Shown piece by piece: positions 1 to 8,582 of a DNA stretch of 49,971 bases. Position 1 is the stretch's first letter; each line of letters starts with the position of its first letter. The notes beneath the pieces are model-generated. The model saw only the letters and a list, made by a program, of their open reading frames with translations, ran no database searches and had not been told where the DNA came from. Source of the DNA: SAR202 cluster bacterium (GTDB taxonomy: Bacteria; Chloroflexota; Dehalococcoidia; Lucifugimonadales; Lucifugimonadaceae); assembly GCA_016872495.1 (NCBI GenBank), contig VGZT01000013.1:1-49971 (forward strand), in the 5' to 3' direction. The position numbers and the translations under genes are program-made.

Positions 1-20
1 CGGATGAGGGATCGTTGGAA

Positions 21-433
21 GCCCCCTCACCCGCTCTCGACGTGCGTCGAGATCACCCTCTCCCCGTCGGGGCGAGGGGTCAGGACGATCCCGGCCACTC
101 TCTCTCCGTCGGGGCGAGGGGTTTGGACAAAACGTGGTCGTGTGCGCAGACCTTCGCCCTGGAAAGGGGATTCGCTGCAGCTGCCCCTTCGCCCTGGAAG
201 GGAGAAGGTGGTCGGAGACCGGATGAGGGTCCGTTGGAACTGCCCCTTCGCCCTGGCAGGGAGAAGGTGGTCGGAGACCGGATGAGGGTCCGGACGAGGG
301 GCCGGATGAGGGTCCGGATGAGGCTGCAGATGCCCCCTCACCCGCTCTCGACATGCGTCGAGATCACCCTCTCCCCGTCGGGGCGAGGGGTCAGGACGAT
401 CCCGGCCACTCTCTCCCCGTCGGGGCGAGGGGT
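21..433. repeat. GC-rich intergenic hairpin repeats, left edge
   Basis: A block of about 100 bp occurs twice, at 21-122 and 332-433, nearly identical. It carries a CCCTCACCC core, a short palindrome (TCTCGACGTGCGTCGAGA) and CCCTCTCCCC-GT-CGGGGCGAGGGG hairpins. Between the two copies a 59-bp unit beginning TGCCCCTTCGCCCTGG is repeated in tandem at 182-240 and 241-292. The reading frames through it are low-complexity and present on both strands, so no gene is called. It belongs to the same family as the array at the right edge, in the opposite orientation. Confidence 0.85.
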
Positions 434-493
434 CGAACAAACCTTCGCACTGGAAGGGAGAAGGGGGGAGGTGGGGGGTACGAGGGACGCGGA

Positions 494-562
494 GCGGCGA
501 GGGGTGTCCGCCCCTCGCCGCCGTCAGGCAACCGGGCAGACGCCCCGGGGGCCGGGGCGTCT
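494..562. terminator. Two strong GC hairpins downstream of the rsmD-coaD operon
   Basis: An 11-bp perfect stem (494-504 with 511-521, loop TGTCCG) is followed by a 9-bp perfect stem (538-546 with 554-562, loop GGGGGCC). They lie about 165-230 bp beyond the 3' end of the minus-strand coiled-coil gene. Neither has a clear U-tract on either strand, so a termination role is inferred from stem strength only. They could also be further members of the hairpin repeat family. I see no gene in the 434-725 stretch. Confidence 0.35.
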
Positions 563-725
563 GATCGACCGGCAGTAGTGGACATGGCCGCCTCGGCCAG
601 AGGCGGCACCAATCTTGTCGAGCAACGGTTCCGGCGCCCGCGTGGACCCTGCGGTCAGGGCTAAGACGTGTTGCCTGACCTGGAATTGGCCCCGCTATCA
701 GGAATCCGGAACTGTGGGGCTCTGG

Positions 726-1334
726 CTAGACCTTGGCCACGCCGTTCGTGGATTCCGCGGTCTGCTGGTCGAGCACGTCGATGCCCTTGCGGACCTGGCC
801 GAGTACTTCGGCGACCCGCTCTTCGAGCGCGAACAGCACCTCTCGGGCGTAGTCGTCGGCACCCTTGCGGCGCGCCAGTGCCTCGGCCTCGGCGGCTCCG
901 ACGATCTTCGACTTGGTGTCGGTCTTCGCCTTGGCGAGAATCTCGTTGGCTTTGGTCTCGGCCTCGCCGAGGACGTCTTTGGCGCGCAGTTCGGCCGCCT
1001 GGAGCACGTTCGTCTGCTCGATCATCTTGCGGGCCTTTTCGGTCGCAGTGTTGATTGCGGAGCTCGTCTGCTCCTCCGCCATCTGCCGGATCGTGGCCGC
1101 TTCCTCATCCGCGTAACCGCGAATCCGGCGAGCCTCCAGCTCCGCCTGCTTCACGATGCTTTCCTTCTGGCGAATGACGGTATTGGCGTCGGCGATCTCC
1201 GCCGGCAGTTCGTCGCGCATCGCCTTGATGATTGCGGCGAACCTGTCCATATTCACCAGACACCTGGACGTACCAGGGACCTTGCCTCCCTGAATCAGAT
1301 GCTCCAGTTCGTCTAGCTGCTCGTAGATCCTCAT
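726..1334 (-). CDS. Coiled-coil protein of unknown function, downstream of coaD
   Basis: A 202-residue, strongly charged protein rich in Ala, Glu, Lys and Arg. Its central part (roughly residues 45-150) is predicted by eye to form a long coiled coil and resembles ATP-synthase-b, V-ATPase-E or DivIVA-like stalk segments. No catalytic motif, signal peptide or membrane segment is visible. The ATG at 1334 is chosen because AAGGGGG lies about 5 bases upstream; an earlier in-frame start at 1352 lacks this. It is the third gene of a tight minus-strand cluster after rsmD and coaD, 24 bp from coaD. A scaffold or cell-division role is possible but not shown. Confidence 0.8.
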   Translation of the reverse strand: MRIYEQLDELEHLIQGGKVPGTSRCLVNMDRFAAIIKAMRDELPAEIADANTVIRQKESIVKQAELEARRIRGYADEEAATIRQMAEEQTSSAINTATEKARKMIEQTNVLQAAELRAKDVLGEAETKANEILAKAKTDTKSKIVGAAEAEALARRKGADDYAREVLFALEERVAEVLGQVRKGIDVLDQQTAESTNGVAKV

Positions 1335-1358
1335 CGATGCCCCCTTCGGCAATGCCTA

Positions 1359-1859
1359 CTATTCGGCGCTACTCTGCGGCCGATTTTTTAACCTCGAACC
1401 AATGGAGTCCGCGACGTGCCGCGGCACGAACGCGCTGATGTCACCGCCCAGCATGGCGATCTCCTTCACCCGGCTGGAGCTGACGTACTGGTTGTCCTGC
1501 GAGCTGATGAGACAGACCACCTCGATATCGGGGCCGATCTTCTGGTTCATGAGCGCCATTTCTCGCTCGTACTCGAAGTCGGCGCCGATTCGAAGCCCCC
1601 GGACGATCACCGAAGCGCCGATCTGGGTTGCGAAGTTCACGGTCAGACCGGAGTAAGGACGGACCTCGACTCCGGGAAGCCTCTCGAGGGAGCGCTTGAA
1701 CATCTCCACCCGCTCGCGCGTCGTGAACATGAGCTTCTTGGGAGGGGTGTCGTAGACGGCGACAACGAGGTGGCCGAACAGCTTCGCAGCTCGACTCGCC
1801 ATGTCGATGTGGCCATTAGTAACCGGGTCGAAAGTCCCCGGGAAGACCGCATTGACCAA
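1359..1859 (-). CDS. coaD: Phosphopantetheine adenylyltransferase
   Basis: Catalyses the penultimate step of coenzyme A synthesis, transferring AMP from ATP to 4'-phosphopantetheine. The 166-residue length is typical. The N-terminal nucleotidyltransferase signature is clear: PGTFDPVTNGHID contains the T/HxGH-type ATP site. The second ATP-binding motif appears near residue 128 (SSSRVKEIA, family form SSSxVKE). It lies 9 bp downstream of rsmD, a gene order seen in many bacteria, and 24 bp upstream of the coiled-coil gene, so all three are probably cotranscribed. Confidence 0.96.
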   Translation of the reverse strand: MVNAVFPGTFDPVTNGHIDMASRAAKLFGHLVVAVYDTPPKKLMFTTRERVEMFKRSLERLPGVEVRPYSGLTVNFATQIGASVIVRGLRIGADFEYEREMALMNQKIGPDIEVVCLISSQDNQYVSSSRVKEIAMLGGDISAFVPRHVADSIGSRLKNRPQSSAE

Positions 1860-1868
1860 GTGAAACCC

Positions 1869-2414
1869 CTAACCCTCAAACCTGTAGACAGTCACGGCCG
1901 TATCGCCGTACAAGCGCCGGTCGATCTGCCTCAGTCCCGGCAGGGCTTCCGGCAGCACCCTCCGCTTGGAGTGCTCAGCGATCACCCTTGCACCGGGAAC
2001 CAGGCGCCCGGACTCGACCAGCAGTCCAAACACTTCCGCAAACGGATCGTCGTCGTACGGCGGATCGGCAAACACGAGGTCGAAGTCGGCCTCGAGTCTC
2101 CGTACCACCGCAGCGGCGGCACCCCGATGCACCACACCACGCTCTCCGAAGCCCAGGTCCGCCAGCGCGGCGCGGATCGCACGGCACGCTTTCTCGTCCC
2201 GTTCGACGAATTCCGCCCACGCTGCGCCCCTGCTCAGGGCCTCCAGCCCGAAAGCACCGGTCCCGGCGTAGAGGTCGAGGACCCGCCTCCCCTCTGCGCC
2301 CCCAGGCCCGAGCATGGAGAAGAGCGCCAGGCGCACCCTCCCCGAGGTCGGTCTTATGCCTTTAAGGTGGTGCTGGAGCCTTCGGCCACCAGCTTCACCG
2401 CCCCCGATTCGCAC
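1869..2414 (-). CDS. rsmD: 16S rRNA (guanine966-N2)-methyltransferase
   Basis: Methylates G966 of 16S rRNA using S-adenosylmethionine. The product begins VRIGGGEAGGRRL, matching the family's usual start (RIIGGxxxGRKL). It carries the SAM-binding loop DLYAGTGAFGLEALSRGA and the catalytic DPPY motif (FADPPYDD). I chose the GTG at 2414 because it puts the family start motif at the N-terminus; a GTG at 2447 would add 11 residues. It is the first gene of the minus-strand rsmD-coaD-coiled-coil cluster and is divergent from lysS. Confidence 0.93.
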   Translation of the reverse strand: MRIGGGEAGGRRLQHHLKGIRPTSGRVRLALFSMLGPGGAEGRRVLDLYAGTGAFGLEALSRGAAWAEFVERDEKACRAIRAALADLGFGERGVVHRGAAAAVVRRLEADFDLVFADPPYDDDPFAEVFGLLVESGRLVPGARVIAEHSKRRVLPEALPGLRQIDRRLYGDTAVTVYRFEG

Positions 2415-2447
2415 GGACCGTTCCCCGGGCGATTGAACGCCTGTCAC

Positions 2448-2651
2448 GCAACAGCAGGTCGATTATTCCGATACGGGGTCGATCGCTTCAATGTGATTGA
2501 GGTTCGAGATTCGCGGGGTTTCTCGCGTCGGTGACACCCCGGCCAGTGACAGGGGGTGGCATAGAATGTCCGGATTGGCTACGGCCAGACGTTACAGTCC
2601 GCGCCTGGCCGCGGTTCCGCTTCCGTCGCACGTCTGACCCTGGATATCGGG
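2448..2651 (+). promoter_or_regulatory. Divergent rsmD/lysS intergenic region
   Basis: About 200 bp separate the divergent rsmD and lysS starts. A near-consensus minus-10 box TAGAAT lies at 2562-2567 on the plus strand, without a convincing minus-35 at the right distance. A small hairpin (CGGGGT/ACCCCG) lies near 2515-2543. I see no T-box specifier or riboswitch. Confidence 0.3.
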
Positions 2652-4193
2652 ATGTCTTCGACAGAGCAGCAATCAGGTGAGCCTCAGGCCGCGGGCGATG
2701 CCGGCGTAGCCGAGGCGCGCCTGATGCAGAACCGGATCGAGAAGGCGGGTCGCCTGCGGGCGCGCGGGATCGACCCGTACCCGGCGCGCGTGCGGCGTAC
2801 CCACTCCTCGGTCGAGGCAAAACGGCTGCTGCACGACGCCGAGCAGCGAGGCGGTCCTGAAGCGAGGACGGAGCCGGTCGCGCTCGCGGGCCGCGTGATG
2901 GCCAGGCGTGGGATGGGCAAGGCGGCATTCATCGACCTGATGGATGGCGCAGGACGCATCCAGGCGCATCTCCGCTCCGACATCCTCGGCGACGCCTACG
3001 AACTGCTCGAGGACGTGGACATTGGCGACTTCATCGCCGTAGAGGGCCCGGTGTTCCGCACCCGGCGGGGCGAACCGAGCGTCGAGGCGAAATCGCTACA
3101 GCTTGTTACCAAGGCGATCAGGCCGCTCCCGGACAAGTGGGCCGGCCTCCAGGACATCGAGAAGCGATCACGCCAGCGATACCTTGACCTGATCGTGCGA
3201 GAACGCTCGGTGGAGGTAGCCCGGCTGCGCGCCGGTATCGTCGCCTCGATGCGGCGTTTCCTGCAGGCGCGCGGCTTCATGGAGGCGGAGACGCCGATCC
3301 TGGTCTCGATCGCGGCAGGCGGGATGGCGCGCCCCTTCGTAACTAATCACAACGCGCTCGATCGCACCCTTTACCTGCGCATCGCGACCGAACTCCACCT
3401 GAAAAAACTGGTGGTCGGCGGGATCGAAAAGGTGTTCGAGATCGGGCGCATCTTTCGCAACGAGGGGATCGACGCCGACCATAATCCGGAGTTCACGACG
3501 CTTGAATCGTATGAGGCGTACGCCGACTACGGCGACGTGATGAGGATGGTCGAAGAGATGGTGGCGCACATCGCGACCGAGGTAACCGGCTCGACGCTGG
3601 TACCCGCGCCAGAGGAGGGCGGGAGCCCCATTGAATTGGCGCCGCCGTGGCCCCGGCTCGACCTCCGCCAGACGATCATCGACCGCTGCGGAATCGATTT
3701 CCTCGAATGCCCCGACGTCGCATCGCTTTCGCTTGCCATGCGCGCCCGGAAGATCCACGTCGAGCCTGGCGCCTCCTGGGCCCGGCTGCTGGACAAGGTC
3801 ATCTCGTCGCAGGTGGAACCCGGGATTCGCTCCCCGGCGTTCCTCGTCGACTACCCGCTCGCGATGTCGCCACTGGCCAAGCGCAAGCCAGGTGCCGAAG
3901 GGGTGGTCGAACGCTTTGAGGCGTTCGCACTCGGGCGTGAGCTGGCCAACGCATTCACTGAGCTGAACGATCCCGTGGAGCAGCGCGCCCGGTTCGAGGA
4001 GCAGGAACGGCAGCGGAAGCTCTACGGCGACGAGGAAGCGGACCGCCTGGACGAGGACTTCCTGGTCGCCGTCGAGCACGGGATGCCGCCCACCGGAGGG
4101 CTGGGCATGGGGATCGATCGGCTGGCGATGCTGATTGCGGGCGAACGCTCGATCCGCGAAGTCATGCTGTTTCCACAGCTTCGTTCACAGTAG
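2652..4193 (+). CDS. lysS: Lysyl-tRNA synthetase, class II
   Basis: Charges tRNA-Lys with lysine. At 513 residues it has the usual class II layout: an N-terminal OB-fold anticodon domain (roughly residues 70-180), then the catalytic core. Motif 2 is visible as FRNEGIDADHNPEFT and motif 3 as GLGMGIDRLAML near the C-terminus. The stretch before motif 2 reads SIAAGGMARPFVTNHN, where most family members read GGAAARPFxTHHN; this is a mild local divergence. serS starts 12 bp after the stop, so the two synthetases are probably one operon. Start ATG follows ATATCGGG. Confidence 0.97.
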   Translation: MSSTEQQSGEPQAAGDAGVAEARLMQNRIEKAGRLRARGIDPYPARVRRTHSSVEAKRLLHDAEQRGGPEARTEPVALAGRVMARRGMGKAAFIDLMDGAGRIQAHLRSDILGDAYELLEDVDIGDFIAVEGPVFRTRRGEPSVEAKSLQLVTKAIRPLPDKWAGLQDIEKRSRQRYLDLIVRERSVEVARLRAGIVASMRRFLQARGFMEAETPILVSIAAGGMARPFVTNHNALDRTLYLRIATELHLKKLVVGGIEKVFEIGRIFRNEGIDADHNPEFTTLESYEAYADYGDVMRMVEEMVAHIATEVTGSTLVPAPEEGGSPIELAPPWPRLDLRQTIIDRCGIDFLECPDVASLSLAMRARKIHVEPGASWARLLDKVISSQVEPGIRSPAFLVDYPLAMSPLAKRKPGAEGVVERFEAFALGRELANAFTELNDPVEQRARFEEQERQRKLYGDEEADRLDEDFLVAVEHGMPPTGGLGMGIDRLAMLIAGERSIREVMLFPQLRSQ

Positions 4194-4205
4194 GGAACAG
4201 ACACT

Positions 4206-5468
4206 GTGTTGAGCCTTGATCTGATCGTGAACGAAACCGAGAAGGTTCGCGAGCGCCTGCGCGCACGCGGCGAGGCGGACTCCGGGCTCGACCAGGTGCT
4301 GAAGCTGGACGCGTCCCGCCGGGTACTGATCAAGGAAGGCGACGACCTGCGGGCAAGGCGCAACGAGGCCAGCCGGCGGATTGGAGCCGCCGGCAAGAAG
4401 CCCTCGGCCGAGGAAGTCGCAGAAATGCGTGCGGTCGGAGACCGGGTCAAGCAGATCGAATCAGAGCTCGAAACGATCAAGGCGGAGCTCGAGGAGATCA
4501 TGCTGGTCCTGCCAAATCTCCCGCTGCCCGATGTCCCCGTTGGGACCGACAGCACCCATAACGAGATAACACGCCAGTCAGGCGAGGTGACCCGGCCGGC
4601 CCACCGGATCCCCGCGCACTGGGATCTCGACGCGCGCGTCGGGATCGACATCGAGGCGGGCACCAGGATGTCCGGCGCCCGGTTCTACGCGCTGACCGGG
4701 AAGGCCGCGCAACTGCAGCGCGCGTTAACGTCCTGGATGCTCGACGTGCACGTGAATGAGAACGGGTACACGGAGGTCAGCCCGCCGTTGCTGGTCAAGG
4801 GCGAGACCATGACCGGGTCCGGCAACCTGCCCAAGTTCGCGGACAACCTGTATCACGACGCGGAAGAGGACCTCTGGCTGCTGCCGACTGCCGAGGTCGC
4901 GCTGAACGCCATGCACGCGGGGCAGATCATCGGGCCCGGTGTGCTTCCCCTGAAGCTCGTCGCCCGCACGCCGTGTTTCAGGCGAGAGAAGGCGGCGGCG
5001 GGCCGCGACACGCGCGGCATCAAGCGCGTGCACCAGTTCGAGAAGGTCGAGATGTTCAGGTTCGTGGAGCCCTCCGAGTCGGAGGCGGCGCTCGAAGAGA
5101 TGCTGGCCGAGGCAATGACTCTGTGCGAACGCCTCGGCCTCACTTACCGCGTACTGAAGCTGTGCACTGGCGATATCGGATTTCAGTCGGCGAAGACGTT
5201 CGACATAGAGGTGTGGGCGCCCGGTTCCGACGAGTGGCTGGAAGTTAGCTCAATTTCCACCTGCACCGACTTCCAGGCCCGGCGCAACAACACACGCTAC
5301 CGGCCGCGCGCGGACGCCTCGCCTCGCCTCCCACACACGCTCAACGGGTCCGGGCTCGCCATCCCGCGCATCCTGATCGCGGTCCTGGAGAACAATTTCC
5401 AGGCAGATGGCTCGATCAAGGTCCCGGCTGTGCTACAGCCATATACGCGCTTCGATCGCATCCCATGA
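4206..5468 (+). CDS. serS: Seryl-tRNA synthetase
   Basis: Charges tRNA-Ser, and tRNA-Sec if present, with serine. The 420-residue protein has the N-terminal long antiparallel coiled coil (about residues 25-105) and the class II core. TAEVALNAMHAGQI, FRREKAAAGRDTRG, RVHQFEKVEMF and a C-terminal LNGSGLAIPRILIAVLEN motif are all diagnostic. The start is GTG at 4206, 12 bp after the lysS stop. The selenocysteine pathway would use this enzyme to make Ser-tRNA-Sec, which is relevant to the peroxiredoxin at 14087-14800. Confidence 0.97.
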   Translation: MLSLDLIVNETEKVRERLRARGEADSGLDQVLKLDASRRVLIKEGDDLRARRNEASRRIGAAGKKPSAEEVAEMRAVGDRVKQIESELETIKAELEEIMLVLPNLPLPDVPVGTDSTHNEITRQSGEVTRPAHRIPAHWDLDARVGIDIEAGTRMSGARFYALTGKAAQLQRALTSWMLDVHVNENGYTEVSPPLLVKGETMTGSGNLPKFADNLYHDAEEDLWLLPTAEVALNAMHAGQIIGPGVLPLKLVARTPCFRREKAAAGRDTRGIKRVHQFEKVEMFRFVEPSESEAALEEMLAEAMTLCERLGLTYRVLKLCTGDIGFQSAKTFDIEVWAPGSDEWLEVSSISTCTDFQARRNNTRYRPRADASPRLPHTLNGSGLAIPRILIAVLENNFQADGSIKVPAVLQPYTRFDRIP

Positions 5469-5530
5469 CGCGATCCGGCCTGCGAGGCCACCCGGCTGGT
5501 GGCGAGGAAATGGCTCGGGGAAGGCAGAGG

Positions 5531-5890
5531 ATGTACTACAAAGAAAACGAAGAGACCAACGTGGTTGAAATGCCGATACACCACGGGGTCGGAACGATCG
5601 TTCGTCGCAAGTTCTTCCCCGGGTCCAGCCAGCTTCCGATAAAGATGGAGATCTGGGAGCTCAAGCCTGGAGTCAGTGAGGGAAGTCACACCCACGACGG
5701 GGATCATGCGCTCGAAGAGATCTACTATTTTCTCCAGGGAAGTGGCGTCATGTGGTGCGACGGGAAAGACGTACCTGTTGCCGCCGGCGACGCCATCATG
5801 GTGCCTCCCGGAGTAGACCACGGCTTTCGGAATACGGGCACCGAAATACTGAAGCTGGTAATCATCTGGGGCAAACCTGCCCAGGCATAA
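5531..5890 (+). CDS. Small cupin-domain protein
   Basis: A single-domain cupin of 119 residues. Cupin motif 1 is visible as GSHTHDGDHALEEIYYFLQG (two His and a Glu that can bind a metal) and motif 2 as PPGVDHGFRNTG. Such proteins act as isomerases, dioxygenases or sugar-binding folds; the substrate cannot be read from sequence. The ATG at 5531 is preferred because GGAAGG lies six bases upstream; ATG at 5510 or the start at 5465 would add residues with no cupin character. It follows serS by 62 bp and may share its transcript. Confidence 0.85.
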   Translation: MYYKENEETNVVEMPIHHGVGTIVRRKFFPGSSQLPIKMEIWELKPGVSEGSHTHDGDHALEEIYYFLQGSGVMWCDGKDVPVAAGDAIMVPPGVDHGFRNTGTEILKLVIIWGKPAQA

Positions 5891-6008
5891 GAACCAACCA
5901 GCACACGAGCGGCGTCTACCTGTGGCTCGGTAAGCAATTACGGCCTGGGCCAGGGCGTAACCGAAGGCGATTCCTCGATCGGCTCGAGGACGGACTTGTC
6001 GAGCAGGG

Positions 6009-7949
6009 CTAGCGGCCAGAGCCGGGGGAGCCCGCGACCCCTAACGAGAAGTGCGCGGGGACCATCGAGGCGGGCGTGAGCGCACTGACCGCGATGTACA
6101 GCCGCTCGCCGGGAACAATCTCATTGACTGTCAGCAAGCCTGTTCCGGAGTGGCTTACCGGCAGCGGTAGTACAACCGCCGTCTGGCCGTCACGTACACG
6201 GACCACCTGCACCAGCCACTCTTGCGGGATGCGGTCGCTGATCCTGGTGAAGCCCCGGGCCAACCAGCCGCTGTCCGACCCGGACAGGTCCGCCCAGCCG
6301 ATTTCCGGGATTTCGAAGCCGTTGAAACAGGCGCCCTGCAGGTAGATCGCATCGTCGGTGATGTACTCGAGGCGCAGCAGGACCCGCTTGCCGGCGAATG
6401 GGGTCAGGTCGATCCGCTCCTCGACCCACCTCTGGCTCCTGCCCGTGTAACCGCTTCCGAACGCGTTGCCGTTGGCATTCCGCGCGGTCGTGTGGAGGCC
6501 GTCGAGGACCTGCCAGGTCGTTCCACCATCGGTGGACACCTCGACATATGCGTAGTCCCATTCCTCTTCGATCTGGTACCAGGCCGAGAACTTGAGAGTC
6601 GCGGTCGGCGTCGCGGAGAGGTCGACCTCGCGCGTCAAGGTCGTGTTGATTGAGTCGCCCTGATTGGTCCACCAGCAGGCCCGTGCGCCCCCGGGCTGTG
6701 AAATCAGAGCGGTCGAGGGCTCCCCTTCGAACCTTATGGTCACGCGATCCCGTCCGGGCGGCACCTCGTAGTACATGACCCCCATCTGTGAAGCGACCCC
6801 AGTCCGGGTCGAGTCGATGTTCAGGCGCGTCACCGGGACCAAATCAGGTTCGCGTCCTTCGTAGCCGAAGGCCGTGCCTGATTCGCCCAGGAGGTTTGCG
6901 ACCACCCAGTCGCGAAATATGTCGAGCGGCGGGACGCCTCTTCCGGAACGCCTGAGCGACGAATCCACGCCGGCCAGCCCGTCGAGCGGGTCAGCAATGA
7001 GAGCCTGGATGATGGCATCGCCACCGTAGTGCTCGTGCAGGTACTGGAGGAACAGTAGCGCGCCCCCGTAATTCGATCCCGTGTTCCGGTCATCCGGCCA
7101 TGCGTTCAACTGTGAATTCGGATCGGCGACGTAGGCCTGAACGCTCTGGGTCGGGTAGCCAAGGAGGTACACCGCCAGTTCGGACAGACCCTCATTGATC
7201 CAGGTGTCCTCGGTAGGATCGACGTAATGGTGCAGCGCGTGCTGTAGCTCGTGTGTGAGCAGGCCGTAGTAGGGCTCTGTGGCCAGGGTGGCCTTCTTGC
7301 CGTCCATGTAGATGATGCTTCGCTCGTTGGAGAACGGGTGCACAGCCCTCGGATAGGCATCGCTTGAGCTGAAGTAGCCGGCCATGCCTGCGTCGAGTTC
7401 GGTGTGAAAAATGGTGATCCGGCGGTCGCCATCGAGTCCGATGCGGTCCGCGGCCGGGAACAGTCGCATGACGCGAGGCCAGATCCGGCTCTCAAACTCG
7501 GCTATCGAAGCGTCGAGCTTCCCGGGTTCGACCCGCATCGACTCGTCGAAGATCCAGATTGCGTTCGCGCTGACCCGGCGCACGACCGCCGGCGCCTGGC
7601 GGCCGCCCCCTCTCTCTCGTAGCACCCAGAGCGTAAGGCGATCACCTTCCCGGATCTCGGGCGGCGTCTTCGCAGGTGTGACGTCGATTGGCTCTGCCTG
7701 GCGGAGGCGGAGTCTGCGCGCGAGTTCGACCGGGTCCCGGTCGGGCGGCGTCGGGATGGTCTGGACCGGTGCAGGGGAGACAGGTGTCAGCGATGGCGAG
7801 GCCACCGCGGTTGCGACGGCAGCCGGGGTCCCCACAGTTGCGGTCGGCAAGGAGGGCGGACGCGCTTCCGGGCGGCACGCTAGCGCCAGCAGCAGGAAAA
7901 GGGCAACGAGCGGTGCGCGGACGCGGGCGAAGTTCGGGCGAACCTTCAA
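6009..7949 (-). CDS. Secreted lipoprotein zinc metallopeptidase
   Basis: A 646-residue exported protein. The N-terminus is a lipoprotein signal peptide ending in LLALAC (lipobox Cys25), followed by a Pro/Thr/Ala-rich linker to about residue 75. The zincin motif HELQH is near residues 233-237 and is followed by WINEGLSELA, where the Glu is the likely third zinc ligand (gluzincin pattern). The C-terminal half resembles the MAM-like module of immune-inhibitor-A (M6) peptidases, with a WYQIEEEWDYAYVEVSTDGG segment. The TTG start overlaps the pth stop by four bases (TTGA), so it is probably translated by coupling. Substrate unknown. Confidence 0.85.
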   Translation of the reverse strand: MKVRPNFARVRAPLVALFLLLALACRPEARPPSLPTATVGTPAAVATAVASPSLTPVSPAPVQTIPTPPDRDPVELARRLRLRQAEPIDVTPAKTPPEIREGDRLTLWVLRERGGGRQAPAVVRRVSANAIWIFDESMRVEPGKLDASIAEFESRIWPRVMRLFPAADRIGLDGDRRITIFHTELDAGMAGYFSSSDAYPRAVHPFSNERSIIYMDGKKATLATEPYYGLLTHELQHALHHYVDPTEDTWINEGLSELAVYLLGYPTQSVQAYVADPNSQLNAWPDDRNTGSNYGGALLFLQYLHEHYGGDAIIQALIADPLDGLAGVDSSLRRSGRGVPPLDIFRDWVVANLLGESGTAFGYEGREPDLVPVTRLNIDSTRTGVASQMGVMYYEVPPGRDRVTIRFEGEPSTALISQPGGARACWWTNQGDSINTTLTREVDLSATPTATLKFSAWYQIEEEWDYAYVEVSTDGGTTWQVLDGLHTTARNANGNAFGSGYTGRSQRWVEERIDLTPFAGKRVLLRLEYITDDAIYLQGACFNGFEIPEIGWADLSGSDSGWLARGFTRISDRIPQEWLVQVVRVRDGQTAVVLPLPVSHSGTGLLTVNEIVPGERLYIAVSALTPASMVPAHFSLGVAGSPGSGR

Positions 7950-8581
7950 TTGAAGCCGTTCATGGCGGCATCTGGCCCGTTGCGCAGGATCGTTTCGACG
8001 GCGTCGGCCGCTCGCTTGACGGCGTCAATGACCAGGGCTCGATCGGCCCGATCGAGCGGACTCAGGACGTGGTCGATCTCGGCGCCCGGGGTCCCCGGCC
8101 TGCCGACTCCGATCCGCACGCGGATGAACTCGGTTGTGCCGATCGCGGCGACGATCGACTTCAGGCCGTTGTGCCCGCCTGCGCTGCCCTGCGCTCGTAC
8201 GCGCAGCTTGCCAGGGAGAATATCCATGTCATCAACCAGTACGATCAGGCCACTCGCCTCGGCTTGATACTTTCGAAGCAGGTAGCCGACTGCCTGGCCG
8301 CTCTGGTTCATGAAGGTACGCGGCTTCCCCAGGACGACCGGGACGCCGGTCAAAGTTGTCTCCGCGCCGTCGACCCGCGGGTCGAAGCGCTTCAAGCGGG
8401 CGCCGGTGCGCTGCGCCAGCTCTTCAAGGCACCAGAATCCCGCGTTGTGCCGCGTGTCGCGATATTCGGGCGACGGGTTTCCGAGGCCGACGATTACCCA
8501 GCCTGGTCTCGACCATCCAGCTGGCCTGGTTGACGCGCTTGATCTGCGGAACGGCAACTGGTCCCAGAGCTTTCTGTGCAA
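7946..8581 (-). CDS. pth: Peptidyl-tRNA hydrolase
   Basis: Releases tRNA from peptidyl-tRNAs dropped by the ribosome. Family hallmarks are GLGNPSPEYRDTRHNAGF, with the catalytic His, then FMNQSGQAV and a DDMDILPGKLRVR-GSAGGHNGLKS region. The conserved part begins at about residue 29; the leader before it has only TTG-type starts. I use TTG at 8581, one base after the ligA stop; an in-frame TTG a few codons later is possible. It lies between ligA and the lipoprotein peptidase in one minus-strand operon. Confidence 0.93.
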   Translation of the reverse strand: MHRKLWDQLPFRRSSASTRPAGWSRPGWVIVGLGNPSPEYRDTRHNAGFWCLEELAQRTGARLKRFDPRVDGAETTLTGVPVVLGKPRTFMNQSGQAVGYLLRKYQAEASGLIVLVDDMDILPGKLRVRAQGSAGGHNGLKSIVAAIGTTEFIRVRIGVGRPGTPGAEIDHVLSPLDRADRALVIDAVKRAADAVETILRNGPDAAMNGFN

Positions 8582-8582
8582 C

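Noticed and set aside
1416-2534. 372-codon plus-strand frame across coaD and rsmD
   Set aside because: Antisense to two conserved genes; composition is a mirror of their codon bias.
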